Source of the DNA: Viola odorata
Lineage: Eukaryota > Streptophyta > Magnoliopsida > Malpighiales > Violaceae
Direction of reading: 5' to 3'
Assembly (NCBI GenBank): GCA_963691705.1
Contig: OY829540.1
Location: 69,612,367-69,676,366, forward strand
DNA length: 64,000 nucleotides
In this document: positions 25,091 through 38,300 of the stretch, piece by piece
Layout: every line of letters starts with the position of its first letter
Numbering within the stretch: the first letter of the stretch is position 1
Made by a program: the position numbers and the translations under genes
Notes under the pieces: generated by a model
Told to the model about the DNA's origin: nothing
Databases searched by the model: none
The model's input: only the letters and a program-made list of their open reading frames with translations

Positions 25091-28058
25091 GACCAAATTA
25101 AGTAAAAAGTTATTAACAAGCAACAAAGAAAATTATTCATACCATATTATTCTCATCATATTATCCACACCCCCACCCCACGGCCTAGAAAAGGGTAAAG
25201 GTACAAAATTTCAAGGAATTAATAGCTCAAAATGTACATTATTTTTGTAGAAAATGTGACTTAATTAAGGGTCTGGTTATTCTTAATTACCATATAGTGG
25301 TAGGATATGATATGATCGACTATATATTTATATTTATGCACTATAACTACATAGTTTTGTACACTTCATCTTCAAATAATCCTAATTTCAAAGACTGAAA
25401 TTCTCTTCTTGGAAGATTTTAATATTTCCAGAAATTGCTAAAGTGCCAAGAATTTGCATGTCGTTTTCGACGGTTAGCTGCGATAATCTCAAGTACTGTA
25501 TTAGCTAGTTGGAAAAATTATGGCAATAATTGTAGCCTTAATTTCATGCATTATCCTATTTTGAATTCTCTTGATTTGACATTTGTTTGAATGCTTCTAC
25601 ACACTTTCAAACAAAGTCTGCAGTTTTTGTTGACAACGTTAATCTAATTAGAGTCATCATCAACTGTATGGTTTACAGACAAATTATGTCGCATTATTTA
25701 GGTTAGGACATCATCAACTGTATAATTGTTCTTGTGGAATTTTGACATGAAAGAAGCCATCATGACAATAAGATAGAGAGGGGACTTTTTTTTACATGAC
25801 ACTCAAATTTTATTTTCTGAATTTATTTTCAGACTAGTTTGGCCTTCTTCTTCTTCGACTTCGGACCAGTTCTTATAGCTACTTGGACTAGAGTTGCTGC
25901 GTTCAACAGTATCTTCTCCTTTTCTCTTCTTTTTATTTTCATCTTTATTTTGTTTATTTAATTATGTGTTTGTGTAGCTAATTCTCATTTTCTTAGTAAT
26001 GATCATTAAACTGTGAGGTCTAAACGTTATTCATAAATTTCATGATTTGTATTTACTTGTTTATTAATTGAACGTCGTATTATTTATGCTTGATTTGCGG
26101 TTAATTATTGTCATTTTTGCACTTTAGCTACTATATGAGGTTGTTATATAGAGTAGACACCTAATTTAGAGGTATCATATTGTTGGTCCAATCTAATTAG
26201 AATAAATAACTAATTAGGGTTAAAGATTTTGAGCGTACTGTTTGTCTTGCCCTAGGTGCGTTTTTCCTCCTCTTCATGGGCAATTTGGTTAAATCTCTAT
26301 AAGTGTACTTTAGGGTTTATTGGACAGTCAAAGCCTCTCCATAAATGTACCTTGAAGTTGGTTCTCTCGAGAAAGAAAGCAGATGACTTAAGCGTACCTG
26401 GTCCCTATAACGCATATGCGAGTTAGAAATATGATACTCTTGCACAGAGGATCAATTGACTACCTCAATCGTAACCGGAGATAGATCTTTACTAGGAAAC
26501 CTTCTATTTAAGTTTATTTTAACCTTTACCTATGATTTATTAGTTTTATAATTGATTTATTATTAGTTTAAGTCACAAACTCAAAATTTCCTTTCTGTTC
26601 CTACTTGTTATGTTTTGTTATTTTCTGGTCATTATTAAAAGTTTACGTCTTGCTTAATTTTTGTAAAACAATCCTATTACCACTTGCAATTTATTTTGTG
26701 CATTTTAGCTATAGGTTTTTATTAATTTTTTTAACAATTTCGACAAGCGATCATCAACCCTATAATTTTTTTTTAAATTACAATTTTAACATTTTTAGTA
26801 GTTCAAAAATTCAAAATAAATAGTGAAAAAATGTAACAAACTTTGGAGATCGCCGACTTCACTAAAAAAAAAAGGAGTAAAAAACTAAATGAAAATTTAT
26901 TTTATGGCTTAGCAATCCAGTGATAGGTTTTTTTTTGTTTTATATCATTTGTGGTTAATTCTTTTATGACTTAATTAACGATCCAGCTTAATGTGTTGGC
27001 TTAACTGCAACACACTTGAAAAAGAAGATTCCTTAAGCTTCAACCTCTTTTTTTTTGCCCTTTCTAGCAGAAGCTTCTATTCTTGATGCTTACACCGACC
27101 ATGGATGATTGATGACCGCTTGATCATATTTAAATTTCTTTTATCAAAGAAATCATTGGTCCAAGCTGGCTGTATAGTATATTCGCTAGAGCTGTTTATC
27201 ATGTGATCAAGCTGGCTTGTATAGTATATTTCATTCTACAATAGTACTTTTAAGCTATTTTTAAACCAATAAGATATTATCGTTGTTGGAATCTAAGCTT
27301 AAAATGTTGTTTAGATTAGCAACCCGACACCACTATCCTATTAAAAAGATGAGGAAGAATAATTACCTGATCTGAAAATACCATACGCAGAAGCCTAATT
27401 TTAATAACTGACGTTTTAAAAATAAATTTTTTTTTTAATATTAAAACTGACGCGGATCTATTTATCCCGCGTCAGTTATTAATTGACGGAGGGAATATTG
27501 AATTAAATATTTGCTTCGATACGATGGAGGGAAATTGATATGGGGTTATTATTATATGTTCTAGAAACATGTGGCATGTGAGGATAAATCTCCCATCTTT
27601 TTCATCTTTATGGAAATTCAATTTTAATTTGTGAAGTTATAATGGACGTATTTGTATTTTGCGCCAAAAAAGAAAAAGAAGAAAGAAGAAAGCGCAAAAA
27701 GACGTATGATATGACCCATTAATCCACGTCCAATACAAGTTACCATAAGCAACAAGCAAACAGACAAGTCAAATCTCGTTAGTGGATCTTTTTCTTTTTC
27801 TTTTTCTTTTCTCTGTGGTCCCCACCCTATAGCCCCATAGCTTCTAGAAGACCATCACCGCCTCTCTAGGTTTCTTGAATTGCTACGCCTTTGTGTTCAT
27901 TCCTACCGTTTTAATTAAATTTATAGTTTTCAAAAGACAAAATATGATGAAAATTTGAAATTTTGTTAAACTTATTCAGTTGTATATAGCAGTTGAAACT
28001 CTTTAAAATGATTTGTTTTATTTTGAAAACCCATAAACTGGAAAATCATTGGTCATTA

Positions 28059-28290
28059 CTCCCTCCGGTTTGTTTTAAATGACTTTTATTATTTGAGTAC
28101 GTATATTAAAGAAGCCGGATGACTCACTATTTGAGATAATTTTGTTCCGAATTTTTTCTTGGATGTACATTAAGGATTAACGTACGCTCGAAAAAAAGTA
28201 CGATTTTTTTTGGGTCAAATAGTAAATCATCCGATTTTTTAAAAATGCGTGCCCAAATAGTAAGAGTCGTTTAATAAAAACCGGAGGGAG
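28059..28290. mobile_element. Stowaway-like MITE (Tc1/mariner)
   Basis: Ends CTCCCTCCGG and CCGGAGGGAG are flanked by TA on both sides (28057-28058 and 28291-28292). The 232-bp body forms an extended imperfect hairpin (GGATGACTCACTATTTGA near the left, the near-complement on the right). It has no coding capacity. Confidence 0.85.
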
Positions 28291-30109
28291 TAGTTTATAT
28301 ACGGATATTTAATTTTTTATATATGTAGTATGTAGTCATTTTAAAGTTTATTAAACTTTATTCTCGTACAATAAACTTTTATCAACTTAATAATAAATTT
28401 GTATAATTCAACTAATTAATATATATCGTATTTATAACGTATGTTATAAATTCGATCACTAGTACTGTAAAATATAGAAAAAATTTGGGTAGATCATGAT
28501 CTACCTACATCATGATCTAGATGATGACACGTACCTTAAATAGTGGTAAAATACCACTATTCTTGACACTTTTGGATACGTATTTACTGGTAAAATACAT
28601 CCAATTTTTTCTTGTAAAAAAGAAGATCTTTGAACCATACATTTTGACAACCTTTTAAAATATATAATAATTTCGACAACTTCGTAGAAGCACAACTCAC
28701 AATCTTAAACAATTACATGATACTCGACCCATGTCCGAACTACGAGATGTAAAAAAAGACACAAACCGAGGGCATTAGCTGTCCGCTCTCAAGTTGGTTG
28801 GTAGTAAGGATAGGAGAAGTGGAATCATTCATTCTTAAAACCAATATTCTTAAAATTAAAGAGCAGGGGAAAGTTCTCCATTCCTTGTTTTTTTGGTAGC
28901 TGGATTCTCGGTACGATTAAAGTTGTGAGTTAAATTCACGGGGGAGTTATTGTCCATTAGGTGTTCATATCAGTGTCTATATTCTTATAGATTGATTGAT
29001 AGTGATTTACAATTCTAAACTCGTTTTCCTCTATTTTGATTTGTTACTCTGTAGCCGCGCGATACCAGAACATAAAGCCATGACCCCCATCTCAGTAAAT
29101 AATGTGGGAAAATTATTAAATTTTTATTTTTTTATTACACCGTTAGAATTTTAGATGGAAATTATAACGGTAGAGATTAAAATTCGATACATTTTAATAT
29201 ATTAGGACTAAAATTTAAGAACCAAAACGTGAAAGAGTATGGTATAAAAGAACCAATACTTTGTAATCCTAGAATAATTTTGCTAAATAAAATTCGTTTT
29301 CCTCCTCCTTTTTTTTATTTTCTAAGTTATAAGATGTGCGTAAAACGAGAAGCCATGACACCACAATTTTTTATTCACATCCAAGGCATACAAACAAATT
29401 TCGTTAGTGTGGATAAATGTATCAATTTGGTGGATTCTTTACCCCATTACACATCATCATCATTCCCCTCCCCCTCCCATACCTTCTACCACAAATTCTT
29501 TTTTCTACGCAATGGTCCAACCAGCTCTTTGGAGCCACCGTCGCAGTATAACACGCTCTTACTTCTACTAATAAGAATAAACTCAAGGAGGGTAAAATTT
29601 ACCCTAAATTTTTCATATTGTCTCAACTCAAAGGTTGTTTATTCAATTTTTTCCTATCAAAGCGAGGGATTCGTTTCAGGCGAAATCAAATCAGAAGCAA
29701 TTTTCGCTTCCTTGTCCGATGGTTTGAAAAAAAAAGTCGAGACATTCTAAAAGAAAATTACTACATTTTTAGGATTGGAATACAATCCTATCAGTTATTT
29801 TTTATTTAAATCAAATATAAGTTTGAAAAACGATAAAATTGAACCCAATTTTTTTTAATTAAATTAGAATAATTTTTGCGTTAAAACCTTATCAATGTAA
29901 CACTATCTTTTTCCTGTTTTTCGTACGGTTTCCTTAGTCGCTAGTCCCCGTTCCCCTCCTTGCATTACCCCTTTTAGCCCCATAGTTTCTAGAATACCAT
30001 CATACCTCTCCTCCTCCTTTTGTTAAAATCTTATCTCAAACAAAAGAAAAAACAAATTTTAAATAAAAAAAATCTCTCCCCCCACTTATTATGTCCCCCT
30101 ATAAATACC

Positions 30110-30117
30110 CCACTCAT
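30110..30117 (+). promoter_or_regulatory. TATA box of the KMD-type F-box gene
   Basis: TATAAATA sits 190 bp upstream of the ATG in an otherwise C/T-rich stretch, the expected place given a leader of about 160 nt. Confidence 0.7.
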
Positions 30118-30299
30118 CGTGTCAAGATTCATTAAAACCATCTTCAATCTCATCTCTGATCAAAACTTCCAAATCAAGAAAGTCATTTAACCCCTTCTTT
30201 TTCCATTTCTGTAATACTAATTTCTTGCTATTCTGGTATTTTTTTTTTCCTTTTCACTTTCTTGGTTTCTTGATTTTTGATTTCATAATTATCCCAATC

Positions 30300-31367
30300 A
30301 TGGAGTTAATTCCTGGCCTTCCTAACGACATAGCGCGTGACTGTCTTTTCCGGGTCACCTACAAGGAATTTCCGACTGTTATATCGGTCAGCAAGGAATG
30401 GAAAAGTGAGGTAGAGTTGCCGGAATTTCGCCGGTGTAGACGGGAGATCTCTCGGAGTCAAAAACTCATTGTCATGGCTCAAGCCAGAGTTGATCCGGGT
30501 AAGAATTCTTCCGTCTTGAAGTATCGGGCGAGTCCGGTTTACCGGTTCACGCTTCTTGAACCGGATACCGGTACATGGTGCGAGCTGCCTCCTCTTCCGG
30601 AGTTTTCTAATGGGTTACCCATGTTTTGCCAAGTGGTGAGTGTTGGCCTGGATCTTGTGGTTCTGGGTGGGCTGGATCCGGTGACTTGGGAGGTTTCGGA
30701 TTCGGTTTTTGTCTTCAATTTCGTTTCGGCGACGTGGCGCCGTGGCGCTGACATGCCAGGTGTACGGCGCTCGTTCTTTGGTTGTGCGTCAGATTCTGAT
30801 CGGATGGTGTACGTTGTGGGAGGGCATGATGGGGACAAAAATGCGTTGAGATCAGCAATGACGTATGATGTGGTTAAAAATGAGTGGACCATACTGCCTG
30901 ACATGGCAAGAGAGCGAGATGAGTGCAAAGCCATATTCCACCGTGGCAAACTCCACGTGATTGGCGGGTATTGCACGGAAATGCAGGGTCAATTCGAGCG
31001 AAGCTCTGAAGTGTTCAATGTTAAGTCGTGTCAATGGAGTGATCTGCTGAATGACTTGTTAGATATCGCCACGTGTCCTAAAACATGTCTGTACGGTACT
31101 GATGAAAAATTGTATCTGTGCCAAGGAACTGATGTGATGGCATGTAATGGTATGACGTGGCAATCGGTTGCGAAGCTGCCCGCTGATGTGTCAAACACGG
31201 CCTATGTGGCGAGATGCGAGAATAAGCTATTAGTCATTGGCTCGGCGAGGTACAGTGAGCCCCACATGGCTTACGTGTTGGAGTTGAAAAACTACAAGTG
31301 GACGAAAATGGAGTTGCCGGAACAGTACTCGGGTCATGTTCAATCAGGCTGCTCTTTTGAAATTTAG
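30300..31367 (+). CDS. F-box/kelch-repeat protein of the KISS ME DEADLY (KMD/KFB) group
   Basis: This is the substrate receptor of an SCF E3 ligase. KMD/KFB proteins target type-B response regulators (cytokinin signalling) and phenylalanine ammonia-lyase (phenylpropanoid flux). It has a single exon and 355 residues, near the length I recall for At1g80440. The N-terminal F-box is MELIPGLPNDIARDCLFRV through VSKEWKSEV (residues 1-45). Kelch repeats follow, with diagnostic GG pairs and spaced Trp/Tyr: VVLGGLDPVTWEV, VYVVGGHDGDKNAL then MTYDVVKNEWTILPDM, and LHVIGGYCTEM. I chose the ATG at 30300 because it gives the family N-terminus; the frame is open 75 bp further up from a non-conserved ATG at 30225. 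The paralogous Arabidopsis genes are intronless too. Confidence 0.93.
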   Translation: MELIPGLPNDIARDCLFRVTYKEFPTVISVSKEWKSEVELPEFRRCRREISRSQKLIVMAQARVDPGKNSSVLKYRASPVYRFTLLEPDTGTWCELPPLPEFSNGLPMFCQVVSVGLDLVVLGGLDPVTWEVSDSVFVFNFVSATWRRGADMPGVRRSFFGCASDSDRMVYVVGGHDGDKNALRSAMTYDVVKNEWTILPDMARERDECKAIFHRGKLHVIGGYCTEMQGQFERSSEVFNVKSCQWSDLLNDLLDIATCPKTCLYGTDEKLYLCQGTDVMACNGMTWQSVAKLPADVSNTAYVARCENKLLVIGSARYSEPHMAYVLELKNYKWTKMELPEQYSGHVQSGCSFEI

Positions 31368-32187
31368 GCCTTTTCAAAGGATGGGAGCATGTATAATATG
31401 TAGATTAAAGAGAAAAGATTTTTGTTTTTTTCTTCTCTTTTCTTTTCTTTTGAAGTTATGAGAATTTTGTGATAGAGCAACATTGTGTATTATAACTTTC
31501 CGCCGGTTAGTATTCGGTAAAGATTGAGATTTAATCCTTCTTATTCGTTCACGTGGTAACTGGATTTCTAACCGGGAAAAATGGTAACAATCTTTTATGT
31601 TTACTTTGTGCATACAGTAAAGCTGATTAACCAATTCTAATTAAATGTATCAGCTGTTAATCCTAATTACTTTTGCTCTTAAAAAGGTGTATGTTGAGTG
31701 ATTAAGAGAGAACCAAAAGCTGCACCTTAAACAAGGAAACGTTGACTCTCATTTTACGGGTCGACAATAATTAATTTTCAAGAGAATCTGTATTACGCCA
31801 CAAAATCCTACGAAAAATGGGATTAATCTGGATTATGAATTTGTTGGTTTTCAAACAAAACAATGACTGAAAGCCAAGAAACGAAAGGTTAATTAATTAC
31901 CCCATTATTTAACCTGGATTCTAGCATTTAATATCATGTTCTCCAATTTGGACTAAAAACTTTTTTAGAGTTGTAAGAATCGCGGGTTCTAGTTTTCCCA
32001 GTCAATTTACAAGATTTAACTCAATCGGTGACGCCTCTTTAATTTCTTTAAATCAGTCTAATTAAAGTAGATTTAGGAGAGAAAATTGGTAGAAAATATA
32101 ATTTATAATTATTTTAATCTATGTATATTTATCTTAAAAGAAGATATAAAACAACTCAAAGTACCGCTAAGCTATGAATAAATAATA
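31368..32187. other. 3' flank of the F-box gene, no gene seen
   Basis: The 3' UTR probably occupies the first 150-250 bp. The remainder is AT-rich without recognisable features. Confidence 0.5.
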
Positions 32188-32415
32188 CTCCCTCCGAATT
32201 CTAATAAATGACGTTTTGAAATTGGATACGAGAACTAAGATAATAATTGGTGAAAATATTTTTAATATTAATCAATTCTCTTTATCTTCTATACCAATAA
32301 ACACTCATTTTTCTCATTCATATTGAATAAATTAATTATAAAGTACCTAGAAAGCTACAAAACGTCATTTATTTGATACCCTAAAACATCGTTTAAAACA
32401 ATAATCAGGAGGGGG
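32188..32415. mobile_element. degraded Stowaway-like MITE
   Basis: The left end CTCCCTCCGAATTC follows TA (32186-32187) and a worn right end rich in GGAGGGGG precedes TA (32416-32417). Inside, AAATGACGTTTTG at the left is mirrored by CAAAACGTCATTT at the right. Confidence 0.65.
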
Positions 32416-32491
32416 TATAAATTGATTTTCATGCGAACAAAGTTTTTGTTGTTTTTTAGTGTTTTTGCCATATGCTTTTGCTTGCCAACTA

Positions 32492-32709
32492 CTCCCTCCG
32501 GCTGAAATTACTTGTCGTTTACTGTTCATGCACGTCTCCATAGGAGGCCCGGATGACTCACTATTTGACTCCAAAAAATTTCGTACTTTTTTTCTAACGT
32601 ACGTTCACAAAAAAATACGAATTTTTTTGGGGTCAAATAGTGAGTCATTCGGTTTCCTCGAAACGCATGCATGAACAGTAAAACGACAAGTAATTTCAGC
32701 CGGAGGTAG
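32492..32709. mobile_element. Stowaway-like MITE, same family as 28059-28290
   Basis: Ends CTCCCTCCGGC and GCCGGAGGTAG are flanked by TA (32490-32491 and 32710-32711). It shares GGATGACTCACTATTTGA with the copy at 28059 and folds into a long hairpin (GTTCATGCACGTCTCC and its near-complement CGCATGCATGAAC). Confidence 0.85.
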
Positions 32710-32711
32710 TA

Positions 32712-34886
32712 TATATATTAAGAATTAATGATGGAGGTGGATCATTTTTATGAATAGATGTGCACTTTTTTATTATTAATGTTAGTGATATGATGAAATG
32801 AAAGATGGGGCACTTGAGGTTGACTCTACTTTTTATAATATTAAAGTCTGCCCACACCATGTGTTTGTGTTTTGCCACTATCTTATCATGATGGAAACCC
32901 TCGACGCAATGTTTAATTGATTTGGAGAAAACAAAAGGTTGGCTCACTGTTTTTCCAACTTGAAGCTGCAAACAATTTTGGTAACTTTGACACTTCTGAT
33001 CTAACACGCTATCCAACTCATTGGATCGACTCAACCTTTTAATTCTATGATTAGCCAGCCTACACATTAGTGATCGTAATTATACTTAATTAAGAAAGTT
33101 TTAGCGGACAATCAACACTACATATAAAGACTAAGCTACCTAGCTTGTACTAATTCATCTAGAACTAATTAAAGTGTACAAAAAGTTCGATTAATTGTCT
33201 ATATAATGTTACATCAAAGTTGTTTGAAGACCTACTAATGGAAAAATTATTACGTGCTCTCAGAATTACATCATCCCAATTAAAATTCGGTTAGAATTAG
33301 AAATTTCAACATTAATAATACTTCTAAATTCATTAATTACTTTCTTTATAAGTGTTGTAATTAGCATAATTAGAATTAATCGAGTAAAAATTATTTACTA
33401 ACCATCTAAAAAAGATAAATACGACAATTAATTGAATTTTTTTTATAATTTATATCGTATTACTAAAAAACAACGAAGAGATCTTATTTTTAACTAGTAT
33501 TGTGAAGAGAATTTAGTTTATATTTTATTGATATGATTTAATATTTGGTTTGTTGCATGCAAATTGATTGGCTTAATTAAATATGCTGATTGTTGCTAAG
33601 AGATAAGGTTATCTAGTCAATAGCTTGAATTATCTGTATTTTGTATTATAAAACCATATAGCATAAAAATAGCAAAATAATGTTGGAGAGTAGAAAAATG
33701 TGAGCTGAACGCATGCCATCTTATGTGATTATCAGCATTTGTTTTGAATTTTTAATTACAAGCGGTTAAAATTGCAATTTCTAGATAGATATGGAGTTTA
33801 AATTACAAATTTAAAGCGTAGAAGGGTCGATATGCAATTTTTACCAAATTTAGGGGTTGTTTTTAGTTTGTGTAGTTAACTACAAATTAATTAAATTCAA
33901 CTTGGCTCTTCGTATCGTTGTTGGGCAATTAATTGAACAATATTGAAATGTTTTTTATTTAAATTATTTCCCATTGAGAAAGACTTCCTAGTCAATGCAA
34001 TGAACTCCACTGTTTGCTTTCTCTTTCAGGAAGAAACCTTTCGCTTCCCATTATACAATCCAATTTTGACGGTGACGTTTAGACTTCTAACAAAGCTAGC
34101 CACTCTCTCTCACTCTCATCAACAAAATTACTGTATTAGATAAGTTAGCAATGAAGATGAAGATTCAAAGTTGGTCTTTCCACCGAAAAAATAAACCTAA
34201 TTTATCACGTAGGACTATTCTAATACGTTTAAAAAGTGCCAAATTATTTAAAAAGACACCTCACGAAAAATTACAATTTAACTTTAAGTTCTAGAGTAAC
34301 AACTGTTTTAGAATCCTAACACGGTAAGATTTGGATTAATTTGACTCGAAAAAAGATCCGGATACACTATTAGTTGAATATGCTTCTGAAACCACATGCA
34401 ACATGAAATTGATTACATTCTAATTAAGCACGAAAGCAACATATGCACAAATTTGGATCCCTAATTAGAATTAGAAGAAAGATTGCAAGGGGCATGATTA
34501 ATGGCAGTGTTGGCCACTTTTGACGTCAATGATTGATTACCCAACATGTGCCTTCCAATATCCTTTTCTGGCACAAGTTGCTCTTTCTTTGTTATCCTTT
34601 TTTTCCAACTTGATGATTTTATAATGTATTTACGAGAGATCAATGAGCATATATGACTTTTCTACCTACAAAGAACCTATCGATCCACTACAATTTTGTT
34701 CATTTTAAATCTAAAAAAGTATTTTTATTGACGTAAAAATTAAAATTAAAACCTTATAAATTCTAGCAGTTTTAATTTTAAAATTTCCAGTGGTTTAAAG
34801 ATTAAAAAAATAGTAAAGGATACAAAAAGACATAATGGGATTATTTGAGTGGAATAATTAATATTTATAGATGGTCTAGAACAAAA
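32712..34886. other. AT-rich intergenic region
   Basis: No gene, RNA or transposon ends recognised in these 2.2 kb. Open frames are short and low-complexity. Confidence 0.5.
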
Positions 34887-34959
34887 GCGCCCATGGCCTA
34901 ATGGATAAGGCGCTTGACTTCTAATCAAGCGATTGTGGGTTCGAGTCCCACTGGGCGTG
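34887..34959 (+). tRNA. tRNA-Arg: tRNA-Arg (anticodon TCT)
   Basis: This 73-nt cloverleaf has acceptor stem GCGCCCA (34887-34893) paired with TGGGCGT (34952-34958) and discriminator G. The anticodon stem-loop CTTGACTTCTAATCAAG gives TCT, and the T-arm loop is GGTTCGAGTCC. There is no intron. The flanking DNA is A-rich upstream and T-rich downstream (polymerase III stop). Confidence 0.97.
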
Positions 34960-35397
34960 CTAACTATTTTTGATATTTATTTATTTTTGCGCTTTTAGCA
35001 ACTATTTTTTGAAACTAACACATATTTCTATCATTGACAAATTACGAGAATTGAATTCTTACCCCAAACCTCACATGCAAGCATTCACACCCCATTACAA
35101 AGTGCAAACTGATCAATAGACAATCCATTCAGCAAAACCATGCTGACAGAGTCATCCTATATAAGACCCGATCATGCTCAAACGAGATTAGACTCCAACC
35201 GCAAAAGTACAGAGAACACCCAAAGAGATGCAAAGAAAGAAAAAACTTCTATAGCTTCGTTATAATTCACTCTCGGACACCATTGATAACTTGGGTCCAT
35301 TACAGATCAATTGCATTGACTGATACAAACTGCATTCATATACTCACAGACTTGCAAACAACAATCAAAGAATTTGATTCGGTACCATGACTGGATT
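34960..35397. other. 3' side of the glycosyltransferase gene
   Basis: Spacer and probable 3' UTR of the gene that ends at 35398 on the minus strand. A T-rich run just after the tRNA (34965-34990) fits polymerase III termination. Confidence 0.5.
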
Positions 35398-38300
35398 TCA
35401 TTTGATTCTCATACACTTGTAAAGAACCTCTGCAAATTTCTTGTACATGTGTCGCTTCAGGTACATTCTTTGTACCTTCTTCCTACCATTCATCCCCATC
35501 TGCTCCCTCACAGATGGATTCTTGAGTAAGAATCTCAGATTTTGAGCAAGATCATGAGCTCCCGGGTGCCCAGTAGGGTGAAGAAGCCCCGTTACATTGT
35601 GCTCAACAATTTCTTTAGTTCCACCGGCGTCTGTTCCTAGCACCTGCCAACATTGAATGGTTAAGAAAAGAGTCAAACTTTTTGCTGTACTTTTGAATTC
35701 ATGCAGCACCGAAAAAAAAGTGCATCAGTTGGCTCATAGTCTTAACACAGGTTTATGGTTACACGAAAATATGCAGCATAATCCTGCATAGATGGCCACC
35801 AATAGGTCATAAACTACTGTATGCTGCTAGTAAGGTGTATAGCTAGCTCAAACTCCCAATGACCTTAATTGATAAGTAACAATCTTAAGAAACTCATGTA
35901 CGCGCTATTGAAACTTAATTGATGGAACAAATCAAAGAGCAATTTAATGTAAATTTGAAATGGTGTAGATAAGATGAATTCAAGAATTACAATACTAAAC
36001 TCCTTTAACAGCAGACAGTTCATGGACGAGATACTTCAAACTAAAAGTAAAATAAAATTCTGATTCAAGCAAAAAACAATCCCAGGATGACATTGCAGAT
36101 GAAACCCCAAATAAGAAAATTAAATGAAATTAATCAGCAAGAACCCAAATAAGATGATGGGAAAGTGGAATGCTTTGTATGTATAAGTGTCAATCACAAA
36201 ATACAGAGCTTCAAAAACATATATTCTAATACTTAGGTAACTAATTACATGTAAAAAGCTAGTAGCAGAAGTAAAAGAAAGCCAGTCAAAATTCCTTTTG
36301 AAATAGTTTCAAGGCAAGCTATTTACTAAACCAATGTTGGTAAGTGCAGGACCAAACTAGAGTGGCAATCAATAGTTGTTACCTACACATCCCTCAAACA
36401 AACAAATAATTAAATATATGTTTCGAAACCTCAAGCAGAAGGAAGGAAAAGAAATCAGTTGTCTTACCGGAAGACCAAACGCCATTGCTTCGATAGTCAC
36501 CCTCCCAAATGTCTCCCCAAGACCCTGTAAACAGATGTAGACATTAGTAAATACACCGGATACATTATTAACAAAAGGATACTGTAAGCCTGAAGTGCTT
36601 AAGCCTAGTTCACGATGATGACCTTATGGTTTTCAATAAAGTACAAACAAACAATAGAAAAAACGTATACGATTTTGAAACAGCATTGGCAGTTGGTAAT
36701 AACACATACTCAGTTCAGAGTGGTATCAGAATATGTCAATGCTATGAAAACTAATGCCGATTAAAGTTCCTCTTTTTTTACCAGAAAACACAGTTAGAAT
36801 AGTTTCACCAGTCACATCACAAAATTTCAGTTGTGCTATGGTATTGGAATGTAATCTACAAATTCATTTGAAACAGCAAGAAATAGAAGCTCAATCTATA
36901 CGAGCATGGGGATGCATGTGTAAATTGAGGGAAGGGCGTGAAGATGGCTTACCTGGGAATTTATAACATAGACATCAGCAGCAGAGTAAAGTGAGGCAAC
37001 TCGTGTGGTTGATGGAGTCCAAAGGACCGACTTTGACAGGTTTGAATGCTCGGATAAGAAACCCAAAATTTCTTTAACGTAAGGCACCTTATTGCTCTTA
37101 GATCCAACAGAACCAATAAGAATTTTAAGAGACAGTTGTTTGGCCGGTTCACCACTAGCCAATGTTTTCCTTCTGTAATGTCTGTCAAGGGTCACAGCAT
37201 CTGTGTCCTCAATAAAGAGACTGGGAAACTCTAAATCTATCTTTTTAGGTTCATCCAACCCCACAGAAGGATCACCAGAGATGCCTAATTCATTTGGAAA
37301 TTTGATAGCATTGACTGACTCTTGTAATAGAGCTCTTAAGTGATGCTTGGCAGCCAAAGTAGACTTACCTACTGAGGTTCTTAACTTTTGAGAAGGTTTA
37401 GGTTCCATCATCAGGTTTACTGATTCAAGAAGTAAGAGCTGACCCTTCCCAGCATTTATACTGCTTAGAGACATCACAAGCATATCTGTATTGGTCAACC
37501 CCATTTGCCCTCTAACAGAATCCCGAAGCAACTGCCTTTTCTCCAGCATCTTTTCAGGGCTAGAAGCTGGAGTATTTAGGGAACAGGCAATGCCGGCTAC
37601 AAAAGCTAATTCATCGTTGACAGAAAGTGGAACCACTAATGGTGGAGATCTCATCTTAATGTTCTCTTCTTCACACCAAGTTAGCCACTGTTTGGTCTGA
37701 GATTCGGAAAGAAAGATCAGCATTTTCACTCGGTGAAGCATAAACTTTGAGCGGTCAAAGTATTCTCGCCGATTCTCCATAATCCACCAAGCAATTTGAC
37801 TTCCACCAGCAGGGAAATGAGCAATATATTGATCTGAAACCAAAAATGTCACTAGACCACTTTCAGTATCTTCAATCAACTTCGATGTTCAGCTGTAAAA
37901 ATTGTAACAACTTTATTCTAACGTACTGATTGTTAGGAAAACAAATTCCAGATCTATAATACTGGCTTAGGCAGAGACTTGATATAAAGCGCTCATGATA
38001 AAGTTCTCTAAGGCAAAGGCATGGATAATCCTTTTTATTGTTTGGCTCAAACTCAGCTCAATCCCACATTTTATGGAAAATTAAAAAGTAACATACACCA
38101 TATATTGACCTAGCATCCTCCTAGCAGATGCGTTTCAACATAATGAGTTGTTGAATGAAGATATCAGGTTAAATTTTCTAAACTACTCATTCTGCTCATA
38201 TCCCATGATTGATAAAGTGGTTATATCAATTTAACCCAAGCCAAGAGAAGTGCCTAGAAGAATCCTATATAGAAGGCATCCTCTAGCATTGAGGACTATT

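Larger units (their letters stand above)
23060..30109. other. long AT-rich intergenic region
   Basis: Seven kilobases with no convincing gene on either strand. The longest open frame (29229-29750, +) has biased, low-complexity content and no family resemblance. Contents seen: a foldback at 24966-25090, a Stowaway-like MITE at 28059-28290, a short inverted repeat ACTGACGCGG/CCGCGTCAGT around 27453-27480, a near-repeat containing GTATAGTATATT at about 27170 and 27215, and an 18-bp palindrome GGTAGATCATGATCTACC at about 28487. Confidence 0.6.

Noticed and set aside
29229..29750. 173-codon + strand frame upstream of the F-box gene
   Set aside because: No recognisable domain, irregular composition, no initiation or splice context; overlaps AT-rich intergenic DNA.
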